Made by a program: the position numbers and the translations under genes. Below are positions 25,226-36,474 of a stretch of 64,000 nucleotides of DNA, piece by piece (within the stretch, counting starts at the first letter, position 1; every line of letters begins with the position of its first letter). The notes under the pieces were generated by a model. That model was not told where the DNA came from and searched no databases. It worked only from the letters and a program-made list of their open reading frames with translations. Origin of the DNA: Tanypteryx hageni (lineage: Eukaryota > Arthropoda > Insecta > Odonata > Petaluridae); NCBI GenBank assembly GCA_028673005.1, contig CM054115.1, positions 60,638,907-60,702,906 of the forward strand, in the 5' to 3' direction.

Positions 25226-27039
25226 AGTCGAAATCGCACGCGCAGCTGCAGGGGAGCGAAGATAGGAGAAAATATGAGATGGGCAGAGAGAGAGAAAAAA
25301 GGAAAGAGATGGATATTAAACACGGCAGCGGGTGGGATTTAAGAAGGAAGACGATGTAAGGGAGAAGGTGACTTACAAAAGAAAGGGGCATTAAACGGAA
25401 TGGGAAAGAGAGAAAAAGAACGGAAGAAGCTAAGCGCGGGTCAAGAGAGACAGAGAGGAAAATAGGGAGCGGTCGAAGTTCCTGTGGAAGCAGGCATTAA
25501 GGCTTTGGGCCGATATTGGAGGGAAGATACGGATCCAACGCCCATAGAGGGTTGCCGAGGTGTCTCGGCCAGGCACCGGAGGATATAATTTCCGACTCGG
25601 CACGGAGGGGGCTGGGAGGGGGAGGAAGCGGTTGGAGAATTAGGGGGAGGAACTGAGGGGAGGAAGAAATCCCTACGGAAGAGCCACTCTAATCCTTACG
25701 TCATGCCTCCACTCTCTTCCTCCCTCCCTCTCCCTATTCTCCAACATTCCCTCGCCACCTCTTTCTCTTGTCTCTTTCAAACTCCGTCCCCTCTCTTTCT
25801 CCCCGCAATTCCCCTTTCGCTTCCTTCTGATTCCCTTAAAAACCTCATCGTGTCCATTTTGCGAGGTAATGTTATAAAAGAAGAAAGTAAGGGATTACTA
25901 CGATTACATGCGACCGCTACGTCTCGCCGCCGAAACGAGCATAGACGTAGTGAGGCCACGGCCGCTTAGGGTGTGCAGAGCGGGGTGGGATGGGCTGGAG
26001 GACGCAGTACTTACAACGGTCCAGAGAATCACGATCCCTGATCTGGGCATGGCTACGTAATATATCTCTTGTAGAGTAGTATTTTTCTGTAATTACAGGC
26101 TCGCGTAAGAATCTGAGTGATTGATCTATCCTCTCATTTAAAAAGTCCTGAGAAATCATGCTTCACGAGTGATCGGCGTATTTTTAACCTCGCTTCTATC
26201 CCTAATGTTTTTCCTTGCGTAGTTTAAAGTGAACTGCTCCATAAAAAAGCGATTGTATATCAATGGGAATGTTTACAATGGGCTTTATAAAATACTACGT
26301 ATGGGGATGCGTTTGCTACCATGTTATAAAAATGTGAAAACCAAAGCTCAAATATTTCAGAAGATCCAATACACTATAAAACTGCCAAAAATTCCATCAA
26401 GAAGAATTCTTACAAAAATCCTTGTACTCTCGTGGCTGCTATTTTTAAGTTGGCCCAGTAATGTTCAATTAGTGATAAAAATTCCTTGAAGGGTTTCATT
26501 CGTAGGGTTGAACTTGACAACATGTGATTATATGCTTTTGCGAGTTGAATCGAAGAAAACATTTCAGAACTATTAACCAAAATTTACCAACTTCTCGAAT
26601 GCACAATTACCGAAAGTGTTGATAAGTATTATAGTCAACGGCGAAAGTTTTGAAGTAAATATAGAGCACTAGCGGTAGTTGTACAGGTCCCAATGGAAAA
26701 ATCGCAAAAGACGGCAGTGAAAAAAGAGTCCAATCGTTGCAGTAGAATTCCGGAATGATGTGGAAGTATGTCAGTGAGGAAAAATTCATTTTTTCTTTTT
26801 CTTGTGTTTTCCTCTGTAGGAGCAATAAATGCTTTAATATCTCTCTTGAATTTGATACGTATATAAAAGAACCGTCCCAAAAAAACGTCTACGTATTTTC
26901 CAGCAACGGCAGAGAGCCATCTTCTGAAATCCTATGGGCTCCCGGCTCCCTTCAAGTCTTTTCGTGATTCTTTCCATCTATTGGAACTATTAATTGTTTT
27001 AAATATTTAATCTCTCTCAAATTACTACCCTTTTTACAG

Positions 27040-27309
27040 GTGTTAATCCTTGCGTGGGCGTGAGCTGCGGTCCTGGTCAGTCTTGCATCATTGACCGCTA
27101 TGGAATCGCGCGGTGCGAGTGTCCACCGGAATGCGAACCTGTGCTGCGACCCGTCTGCGGATCTGACGGCGCCACATACGATTCCCCATGCGCCCTCACC
27201 AGGGCCGCGTGCCTTCTGGCTGCGGCCGCCGCATCCGCAGCCTCCCAAGACTCCGGAGACCCGCCGAATACTGCGTTACTGCCCACCCTGGCACATCCTG
27301 GTCCATGTG
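27040..27309 (+). CDS. AGRN: Agrin exon: follistatin/Kazal module 2 with Ala-rich insertion (internal exon)
   Basis: Acceptor tttttacag at 27039, donor gtgagt at 27310; 270 nt (90 codons), phase 1-1. It encodes a follistatin hairpin (NPCVGVSCGPGQSC ... RCECPPEC) and a Kazal domain (PVCGSDGATYDSPC, then ALTRAAC). Between the fifth and sixth Kazal cysteines there is an extra alanine/serine-rich stretch (LLAAAAASAASQDSG...) of about 25 residues before the final PGPC. A canonical Kazal domain has only about 10-17 residues there. The same position is expanded in the module at 53760. The reading frame joins the previous exon as a Gly codon and the following exon as a Gly codon. Confidence 0.9.
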
Positions 27310-27355
27310 GTGAGTATAGAGTTACAAAAATATTATATGACGCGTAATATGGCTG

Positions 27356-27896
27356 TACAGAACAAAGATGTGAATCGCATCCTATAATGTTTACAACTTT
27401 TATGCAGTATTTTGTGTCGACATATCCAGCGAGAAGAGTTCATTGTGAATCCACGTTATTCAAATTTTTCGTTTCCATATCTCACCTCAACATTCATGAT
27501 AAAAAATCTCAAATTTTTTGTTAAGAGGAGAAAGCAAAAAAGCCAGGTAAAACAGCCCACAGTACGTGAATGTAACCACTTTATTTTCTTAATGCGTAAA
27601 AATTGAGTATAATCGAAAGTTTTTAACTTTTATAGTGCTAAATTTTTGCGATTGCGAAAATTTTCTAGAAATTTAACCTTCACGTACTGGCTTCACGGCT
27701 GTTTTACCTGGCTTTTTGCTTTCTCTTCCTAGCAAAAAATTTTAGATGTTTATCATAAATGTTAAAATGCGATAGAGAAATGAAAAATTTTAATAACGTG
27801 GCTTCACAGCGAACTATTTTCGCGGAAAATGTCACTGCAAAGTACTGGGTAAAAGTTGTAAACTTTATAGGATGTGATTTACATCTTTTTTCTGTA
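27356..27896. mobile_element. Foldback / long-inverted-repeat element (541 bp)
   Basis: Two arms of about 220 bp (27356-27577 and 27673-27896) are inverted copies, with small indels, around a loop of about 95 bp. Anchors: tacagaacaaagatgtga against tcacatcttttttctgta-like at the right end, and gagaaagcaaaaaagccagg against cctggctttttgctttctc. Flanking TA dinucleotides and CAGAA...TTCTG ends are compatible with a non-autonomous Tc1/mariner-type element, which is inference. It starts 46 bp after the 5' splice site of agrin exon 2, so the pre-mRNA can fold into a long hairpin. Confidence 0.85.
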
Positions 27897-28116
27897 TAAT
27901 AAATCGTAGCTATATTTAAAAAATGGCACGCAATACATCTTTACTATAGATATTATAAATCCGATCTCTTTTGAGCGTTACTTCTTGCTTGAACTCATCT
28001 ATTTCTGAATCATAATTCTCAATATTATAGAGCTTCAGTTAAAGAGTAAAATAATACGATTAGTTTTTTTTAAATTTGGTTTCTTTTGCGATTAAAGAAA
28101 CTAATCCAAACAAGTT

Positions 28117-28170
28117 AAATAATAAATGTTTTAAAAGCAGAACAAATAATAAATGTTCTAAAAGCAGAAA
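28117..28170. repeat. 27-bp direct tandem duplication
   Basis: Two adjacent 27-bp units (aaataataaatgtt.taaaag...) differ at about two positions. Non-coding. Confidence 0.85.
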
Positions 28171-31100
28171 AATTCTAAAACCTACATAACATTCTTTAAA
28201 TACTCTTATTATTTTAAAAATTTTGAGGATTTTAGTGCCCTCAATTTTTTTTAGTGGAACTACAAAATTAAACCGTCATAAATTCAACCATGAAACATTC
28301 ACGTCCGCCATTATCACCGCACGCGATACTTCAGCGTCCGTAAATGCTCGAAACGAGATAAATCGCGACGTAGATCTGGTTAAAGAGGAGAAGTTTTTAC
28401 AACCAAACGTCAAAATCTCCAGTTGACGCGTTTACGAAGCGCGCGCGAACAAAGTGGTTATATACAATATCAAAAACATGAAAAAAATCTCCCGTCGAAT
28501 TGCGCCCCACGTGTTGAATTTCCAAAGCGCATTTTGCATCTTTTTTTCATTTAACGCGGGAAGCTCCCTTATTTTTTAATCGCCCTGCCCTCCCCTGAAA
28601 GGGTTTTTATAGCGGAGTTTTGAGGGAGTTGAGCGGGGAAACGGGGGAAGGGAGGATGAAGTAGATAGGAGATGGGTGGCGTGTAAAGCCGTGTTCGCGG
28701 ACGTCGTAAAAACCCTCTCTTCCCTTTCATTATGAGCTTTCACTGATTCAGGGCTCAGCATAAGGTGCGCGTGTTTATATTGCGGCAGTGGACCCCGTTT
28801 GCCCTTTTCCACTTAACCATTCAAGCTCTCAAATCCCCTTCTGTTTCCCTCTCTCCCTAGTACTTTCTCTCTCGACCTTTTGTGGGAAAAAGCACATCGC
28901 CTCTCTATATCCCTATCCTGCTCCTCTCTCGTACTTCATTACTAGGCGAGATCCAAAATGTTAAGGACTTGTTTACGTTGGGATTTCTAGAACTTCTTGC
29001 GATAACCCGTCGAAATTCGCTTTCGCCGTTCGCGGTGATTTAATTGCGTCGGAGAATAGCAAGCGGCTTGATTTTTTTCCACGATTGCTCCATCTCTTCT
29101 ATCCACTTTCTCTATCCCTCTCTCTCTCATTCATTTCATAAGGAAACTTTTTTTAAAAGGGAAGATTTTAAAATTATGAGCAAAGTCAGCGCACCGGACT
29201 TATTGTTTTGGCATGACAGCGCTCATGAGCTATAATAAAAAATGTAACGGTAACGTAGACAGGGTAGGAACCAGTTTTTCATAGGCTGGTAATACTTGGT
29301 GAGTAAATTGACCAACGATCAAATACTTTACATAATTAATTGCGAATGTTTTCAGGAATAAATCAAATATAAACGTGCGCACAATTAAATAAAAGTACCA
29401 ATTATTAGATGCAGGAGTCATGGCGCGGATAGTGTTATGAAGTGAGCGGTCAATCTTTGATGACGCTGCGACGCTCCAAATGTGTCTGAAAATTTTGTTC
29501 ACTCTTCTGAATGACACTATTGATAAAGCTCGCGCGCCGACGGGACGCTGTATCACAACATTTTGCAGACATTTCTTCCTAAGTAATAAATAGAGGGTTG
29601 AACGGTGTAGTTCTGTCGAATAAATTATATGGTCCATAGAGCTCATGAATTTTCCTTGTGAAATCATCTGAATTCGATCTTGCGCATTAAAATTCCCGGG
29701 AACAACGAGGAATTGAAAGAGACCATGAGATCATTGAGAATTGCGTTTGTGTATTCAGACAGATTCATGCATAATGTATCAGTAGGATATAAAAATGATT
29801 TGAATCGGATATCCAACGAGAGGAGTATTTGTTTTTGTGGGAAAAAATGGATTATTTTTTTCTGTTTTCGAAATCTTGCTCCATTCGGTTCCAACTCTTT
29901 TGTTACGTTCATCTTCTCCCCTTTTTCTTCATAAATACCTTATTTTTGGAATCTCTCTCCTGAGCTCCGCGAACTCCTCGAGTACCGTTGCCATCAACAA
30001 CTGTCTCTTCGGTTTTCCAAGGTTTTTTTTTCGTGTGCGTTCGTTTGCGCTTCTCTCGGAGAAACTCGCAGGAAATGCGTGTTGTCGACGAGCGATGATT
30101 CGCAGGTGATTAATGTTCTCATCTGGCTCCCGGGAAATTTCTCATTCCCGTTGGCCACTTTTACGCGAGCGTTCGAGCCGAAGTTTTGAAAACGTTGATG
30201 CGTAGGTGTCGCCACTCGACGGTTTCCGGCGACGCTGTAATTTGTTTCGATGACTCGTCGTCTCCATCGAAACATTTCTGGGGGTGTAAACATTTTGCTT
30301 CCTAGGCTGGCGAGGATTTAAGTCACATTGAAGAGCTCGGCGCTAATTAAATCAATTCCCCGAAAAAAAGAACGAGGAGTTTCCGTGTCATTTTTATCTC
30401 GTTAATAATCCGCTGAAATTGTTTTCTTTTGGGCAAAATGTTTCGTACTAATTTGATGGTTCGATTGAAGGAGGACGGAAAATATCATGTAGAGACAACA
30501 ATAAGGTAAACCTCACGCACCATCTCGTACCAATTAAGTAATCACGTCATTTGTAATTGTTTCCTCGAACCTATTGAAATATATAGAGATTTTGTTGCAA
30601 CCGTGTAATACTTACCGTTTTTTCCTATTATTCTTCGTTCTCGTCAGCGCTTCAATTCTTTGGAATGCAAACCAAGCAACCGTTTTCCCATAGTTAATTT
30701 TGGTATTTTGTAAAAATAAATGCTCCTTCTTTGGTTTAATTCAGTATCTCCTACCATAACCAATTCATAACACGTTGCATAATGTACGTCGTCGTGAATG
30801 TACGACTATCCTGAAAGTAAGCTTGTACTGGAAATTTTGAAAAATGCTTGACATAACTTTTGGCTGATGAAGATGTACGCTAATGAGGAACATGTTTCAT
30901 ATTTGAGGGGCTTCGTGTTTCAAACGAAACAGTTTTTGACCAATTTCTGGATTTCGCTCAAGGCTTTGTCTTCTGTTTCGGCTGAAAAATAGAGGAAAGT
31001 GAAAGAGAGGAATGTGTGATTTAAACATTTTAAAGTATGGTGCAAAGAAAGCCAATGCTAACTCTGGACTAAAATGGAATAACGGCAATGAGCGTGACTT

Positions 31101-31918
31101 TCTTTCTTTCTGTCCTAGCACTCTTACTTCTTTATCGCTGGACCTTTTCAAAGCCTTCTCTTATAAATTAAATCAGCTAACAGTTTTCATTTACTTACTT
31201 CATTTATCATTCGAGATAATGCTTTGTATATGTCTCTCGTAGAAGCCCGGATAATGAGTTAAGTGTGTATTTAAATTTCAATTCCGAACAAGAAATTTTG
31301 ACCTTGTAAGATAGGAACAAGTTTTTTAACGAACATTCTGATGTTCACAACCGTGCACTTGTTTTCATTTCCTTTCTTGATCTTGTTCTTTTCCTTTCAG
31401 CGATGTCCATTTGTATAACTGCGGCGTTGAATAGTTAATTGCGTCAGCAAATTTCCTTTCTATCTAAGTATCAAATGAATATTCATTCGCGGCGAGGGCT
31501 AATTTAGCCGTTTAATCTCGTTAATGGACCACATTACGTGAATTCGTGGAAGGCTTATAGGAATTTTGAATTCCTAATCATTTGCCGATAATCTTTTAAA
31601 ACTGAAAATCGGTATTGGACAAAAGATTTGAAATCGCCGATCCATATGTTTTTTATGGAGCGGTAGGAACCCTAGAAAAATTTTTGAAATATGCCTGTCG
31701 AATTTCCAGATATTTACTCAGGGTTAAGACTGCTTTTAGAAACTTAGTTAGTTTTCTTTCTCCGTTTGATTAACACGTAAATGAGTGTATGATATATTTT
31801 GTTTGCATTTTAAAACTCCTTATAATTGTCGTAAAAATTCTGAGCTTGAACCAAAACACATATAACAAAAATTTATTTTCTTAACATTGATTTTCAAATA
31901 CGATTCAAATCAGCCCCC

Positions 31919-32083
31919 AAAAAGAGGGGAGAGAGAGGGGGAGAGAGAGAGAGGGGGGGGAGAGAGATGGAGAGAGAGAGGGAGAGAGAGGGAGAGAGAG
32001 AGGGAGGGAGAGAGGGAGAGGGAAAGAAAGAGAGGGATGGAGGGAGAGAGAGAGAGGGATGGAGGGAGAGAGAGAGGGAGTGA
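31919..32083. repeat. Purine (GA/GGGA)n low-complexity tract
   Basis: About 165 bp of G and A with irregular gaga/ggga units. It produces an artefactual Arg/Glu/Gly frame. No coding role. Confidence 0.95.
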
Positions 32084-32379
32084 AGTTAATTTGGCCTTTG
32101 AGCTGCTTTTGGAACCAGTTAAATAAATAACGAAATAATCAGTTCCAAAGTAGGCTTAATAAATGAATTGTTGGACCCTAAAAAATACACAGGTGCTTCT
32201 CATTTCTGAGGATTTAAAGTTTACCGAGCTTAGCGAGGTCCCTGGATCGAACGAAGCGAGCGGAGGGTGGGTTTGACGCGCGTAGGGGCAGAATCCCTAG
32301 TTAATTTGTTAAAATAAAAAAGTTCCCATAAGAAATACATTGCGTCGCCATTTTATGAAATGTTAATTTTTTCATACAT

Positions 32380-32960
32380 GAGGTATATAGGGAAAGTATG
32401 TTGTCGTGAAAAAATATTGCCTTAGACACTTGGATGATTATGCACGTTTTAGTTGCCCCTTTGTCCGTCCCTTAGCAAATCTATGGACTAAACCAATGGT
32501 GAGCAACCTACGGCACGCAGGCCACATGCGGCCCCCAAAGCAATAGTTAAAATGAGATCCGTAAAATTTAACACACTAATGAATAACATACACATTCAAT
32601 TTATGAGGATACAGCACTTGAGATTGAAACGTAAACCCTAAAAACCTAACTTAGACTTGATTTTAACTGATATGATATCACAGAATATTTAGTTAATTTC
32701 CGATTTAAAATCAATCACCAATGCGGCACGCCACTTAAAAAGGCCGCCCACCACTGGGCTAAACGATTGAAATTAATCCGATGAAATGAAGAATATGTGC
32801 TGCTCAGAGTAGAAATATTACGTAAATAAACCATTTTGATCCTCGATGTAGAGTGGTTTATTGTAATCGATTTTCACAAAATCTAGACTTACTAAAAATG
32901 ACACCAAGAATTCCGATTAAAATTTATCCAGTCGTAACTCTCGGAGTCATAAATACGGAT
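32380..32960 (+). repeat. Family X-like copy interrupted by younger elements
   Basis: The head gggaaagtatgttgtcgtga and 'tgcacgtttta' match the family X heads. The tail block at 32880-32960 (gattaaaatttatccagtcg) matches 16850 and 17160. The hAT-like element at 32494-32756 sits inside this copy. The Tigger-like element at 32954 lies at its far end. Confidence 0.55.
32494..32756. mobile_element. hAT-like miniature element (263 bp) with 8-bp target duplication
   Basis: Ends are caatggtgagcaacct and the reverse complement of aggccgcccaccactg, a typical hAT-like terminal pair. The flanks are gactaaac (32486-32493) and ggctaaac (32757-32764), an 8-bp target-site duplication with one mismatch, as hAT elements make. 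Subterminal words (cggcacgc, ggccac) are repeated in inverted form. There is no coding capacity, so it is non-autonomous. Confidence 0.85.
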
Positions 32961-33399
32961 TAACCTCCTTAATGCGGAATTTTGTTGCCCGGAAATGTCT
33001 CTGTTTCGGAATTAGTCCGGAATTTTGACTTATTTGAAAAAAGCATCCTTTGCCAGGAAATATGGCGTGGACAGCGTTACGATTTTCCAGATCTCCGTTT
33101 CCCAAAGCTTAAGAAATAATTTTTAAAAACGTTAAACGTAAAAACTGTTGGTTTCATCTGTGGTCCTACTCGAATCGGGTAAACCAAACTGTATGAGAAA
33201 CCTCATGCATAGAGATCCATTTTTATATTTTTACGTCTTTCATTGCGTAATTTGCTCATATCCTTGTTTTTGAGATATGGAATGATGGCTTGGGTAATGT
33301 TTACAATTGCAGTACAGTCATTATATACTGACCACCTAAATTCTATAGTCCAGAACACCTCCAGTCTATAGCTCTCCGGATTAAAGAGGTTTAACTGTA
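32954..33399. mobile_element. pogo/Tigger-like miniature element (446 bp)
   Basis: The left end tacggattaacctccttaat pairs with the reverse complement of the right end (attaaagaggtttaactgta), about 20 of 25 bases. The 'aacctctttaatccgg' end and flanking TA dinucleotides are typical of pogo/Tigger-group DNA transposons. No transposase is visible inside. Confidence 0.7.
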
Positions 33400-34874
33400 A
33401 TGCTAATTATAATCCATTTCTAAAATTGTAGATACTAGTGGTGCACGCAAAAACTTTTGCGAAATCAGTCAGAAATCGGAATGATTAAAAGTAATAATAG
33501 CCTATTTCTACTTATAAAATTGGACAACTGACATTTTGAATTTCATGTTTGTTTTTATAATTTATATGTTCAATTTTAATTGCTTTTCCCTTACGAAAAA
33601 GGTAATATTCCAGTATTGAAATAAAGAAAGATTTTTTTCTTTTGGTCAATCGTTAAAAATTCCCACAGTCCACACACAATTTGCTGAATAATAACAAGTA
33701 TGGAAAGGTGTACTCCATGTCGGAGTACACAGAGTTTCCAAACGCGTTGTTGTTAGATCGTCAGATTTTACTAAAACTCCTCAATACCAAACTTAATCAA
33801 AATAGGTCCTGTGGTTCCCGAGTTGAAACAGGCACGTAGGTCTTCATGTAAAGTGGTCGTTATTATGGTCCGAATTTTACCATAATTGGAATCGGTCGAC
33901 AAATTTTAGTAAAACTCCCAAATACCAAATACAAATTACGTCCAGCAGTTCCCGAGTTTTAACATGCGGACGGACGGACGGAAACGACCTCCCCTATTTG
34001 CGTTCACTTTGTGCCAAGAACGCATAATAATCTGCAATTATTAACGTTGCAATTAAGTTTGACGTTGCTACAACAAAAACTTCGATGCTTCAAAAAAAGC
34101 GCGAAGCGAATAACGCAATTCTTTCGTCTGTTTGAAGGCTTAATAGACGCTCATTCGATCGGAGGAAACAACGCGAGTCGCCTTGGCAGCACCCGGAAAG
34201 AGTACGAAAAAACCATAAAATTTCAAAAAGAAACGCGTGTTCCTGACAAATTCTTCCGTCTAACATCTAAACATTGAAGGATTTATAGTTTTAGCCGTCG
34301 AATAAAGCAAAAACGGAGAAATTCGGTCCTTATTTACGTATTTTAATGAACGATGGAAATATACCTTGCACCATGCAAAATCGAAAGTCCTGTGTAATCA
34401 TATGGGATTATGTAGTTGCCTCCTGGAGTCGAACCTGGAACATTTCCGTAAACGAAAATAGGTTTCTCGGGGTCTCCTAGTTGGCAAAAACAAAATTGCG
34501 TTTACAGTATTTCTCAATGACAAATTGTTCAAGAGATAAAAGGGGAACGGACAGACGGACGGGCACACAGACAGACAGACGGACGGACAGACATTGAGTA
34601 AATATATATATAAAAGTTACTAGCTGAAACCCGCAAAACATTTTCGTTCAAATATAACACAAAAAATTTATATCGGTTGAACCGTTTCAAGACGCAACAT
34701 GGCGATTAGCATGGGGAATGCCGTATCTTAAATTATTTATTTGTTTTTATATTCATTTCATAAACAAGTATGGAAAGGTGTACTCCATGTCCGAGTACAC
34801 AGAGTTTCCGAAGACGTTCTTTAAGATTTATTTTATCATGTCAAAAAAAGATAAATATTAATAGCTTAGTCTAA

Positions 34875-35144
34875 TGTTGGTTCTAAACTGGGTGCTGCGG
34901 TACACTTGTGTGCCGCAGTAGATATTTAGGGGTGCCGCGAAGACTTTGTTTAGTAGATAAATCAACGATTTGCATGTATTGGTGGGTATTTAGAGCAATA
35001 ATTTTTCTTCTAATAAGTTGATTATCTAGTAGCATCAACAAATGGATGTGCTCAAAGGTTGTAATATCCGTACCTAAAAGGTGCCGGGAAACCCTTTTTA
35101 TCTTTGAATGTGTGCCGCGGCTCAACAAAGTTTGAGAACCACTG
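34875..35144. mobile_element. hAT-like miniature element (about 270 bp)
   Basis: The right end (gtttgagaaccactg) is the reverse complement of a common hAT terminus. The left end ttggttctaaactgggtg is its diverged partner. The subterminal 'tgccgcggc/tgccgcagt' words are mirrored. The words gtctaa flank both sides and may be the remains of the target duplication. Non-autonomous; an antisense open frame across it is chance. Confidence 0.7.
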
Positions 35145-36403
35145 GTCTAAGCAATGGAAAACGATATATGTCAAGGAAATATTGAATTTACCGATTTATT
35201 TTATAATCAGTAATCATTGATAAAACAATTTAAAATTATTTTTTAAATGCCTCACTTGAAATAAGCAGTGGTGATCATTACGTCCACGTTCATTCCTTCC
35301 ACGTAAATTATCAATTTCTTTTCGCTTACAAAATTTGTGCGTATGTATAGAGAAAATTGACGTATTTAAGTTCATTTTTACACACTTTTATTTAACTCAC
35401 TCTGTTATATGTTTATATATGTTTCTTTCCATTCTTTCTCGCTTTATATCTCTGCCCCTATAAATGCTACAGGGCTGAAATTTCAGGTATGATCTTATTT
35501 TAAATGACAACCGACGAGAAAAATCGAAAGTCACAAAAAAGTTAATATTTAAGGGATATTTTTAGCCCCAATGTTCCATTTCAATATCCCATAAGAAAAG
35601 CACGGAATTCAGTGCAAGGCTTTCTAAAAATGCATTTTTGAATTACTTAAAATTGGGATGCGAATTTGGGAAAAGAACAGTTGTTTGGCTGATAGAACGG
35701 AGTTCTTAATTTTTTAAGGCAGAAGTCAAAATATCTGCTTTAAAACGGAAAAAGTATGAGCTTTCCCTGTCTTCAACAATGGATATGTATAAAAACCATG
35801 GCAACGACATTATTGCTTTCAAAGGGACCTTTAATGCTCTTAATAGAAATTAAAGATGTTTTAATGCTTATAAAGGAAATTAATGCCGTCATAATGAATT
35901 ATAGTGGAACTTCCAAATATTTTAAGAATTTTCCTATATTGAAATAAACTTTGAAAATTCTATTTATAATCTTCGCAATTTTCCATAATACAAATACTCA
36001 ACTTTCAAATAAGACTAAAAAGGAGAAAAGAAAATATTTTTTTAATGTTTGTCAGTATACACACTTTTATGTGCACTCAAAAGTAGAAAATAAATTTTTC
36101 TGCCCTCAACTTGAATTAAATTTGATGAGCAGAATAAGAGTGGGTGGCAATTTTTATTCGTTCTATAATACGAGTGCATTTCTTGGTCTTTTAGACATTT
36201 TTAATTTTATTTATTATTATCATTTTTAAAATAATGAATGTGATAATTCAGTAACACAATTAAGGATTCACAATAACACAGTATAATAATTAGTTAAGAA
36301 TCAACAACAACGCTTAGTGACAATATTGTAGCTTGGCACCCAATATCAATGTTTACTAGAAATTGATGGAATTACTACGTTCAGAAACAAGAAGAATTTA
36401 TCT

Positions 36404-36474
36404 GTTACGATAGTTCAGTGGTAGAATATCCGCCCGGCAAGTGTAAGATCCGGGTTCGATTCCCGCTCATAGCA
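36404..36474 (+). pseudogene. tRNA-like sequence (tRNA-Gly-related, probably a pseudogene or SINE head)
   Basis: A-box-like tagttcagtggtagaat and a perfect B box gggttcgattccc are spaced as in a tRNA gene of about 71 nt. A cloverleaf can be drawn: acceptor gttacga/tcatagc with one mismatch, but the anticodon stem has a mismatch and the loop reads ccggcaa, with C instead of U33. The D-loop and T-loop wording most resembles tRNA-Gly. It is therefore probably not a functional tRNA. An RNA polymerase III promoter could still be active. Confidence 0.55.

Larger units (their letters stand above)
11825..27039. other. Intron 1 of the visible agrin segment (15.2 kb)
   Basis: The donor is gtgcgt at 11825 and the acceptor is a T-rich tract ending tttacag at 27039. 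The intron carries dispersed repeats at about 13030-13720, 16505-16935 and 17130-17290. It also holds polypyrimidine tracts at 14690-15410, an inverted-repeat element at 17471-17988, the Penelope-like remnant at 18115-20265, and a diverged duplication at 25088-25225. Between 20270 and 25080 and between 25700 and 27030 I see only AT-rich or low-complexity sequence and no exon. A 21670-21780 stretch with a 'gggcaaac' word may be the end of a hAT-like element, but its partner end was not found. Confidence 0.75.

Noticed and set aside
31887..32126. Arg/Glu/Gly repeat open frame
   Set aside because: It is the translation of a GA microsatellite.
36404..36474. Functional tRNA gene
   Set aside because: Mismatch in the anticodon stem and C at position 33; kept as a tRNA-like sequence.
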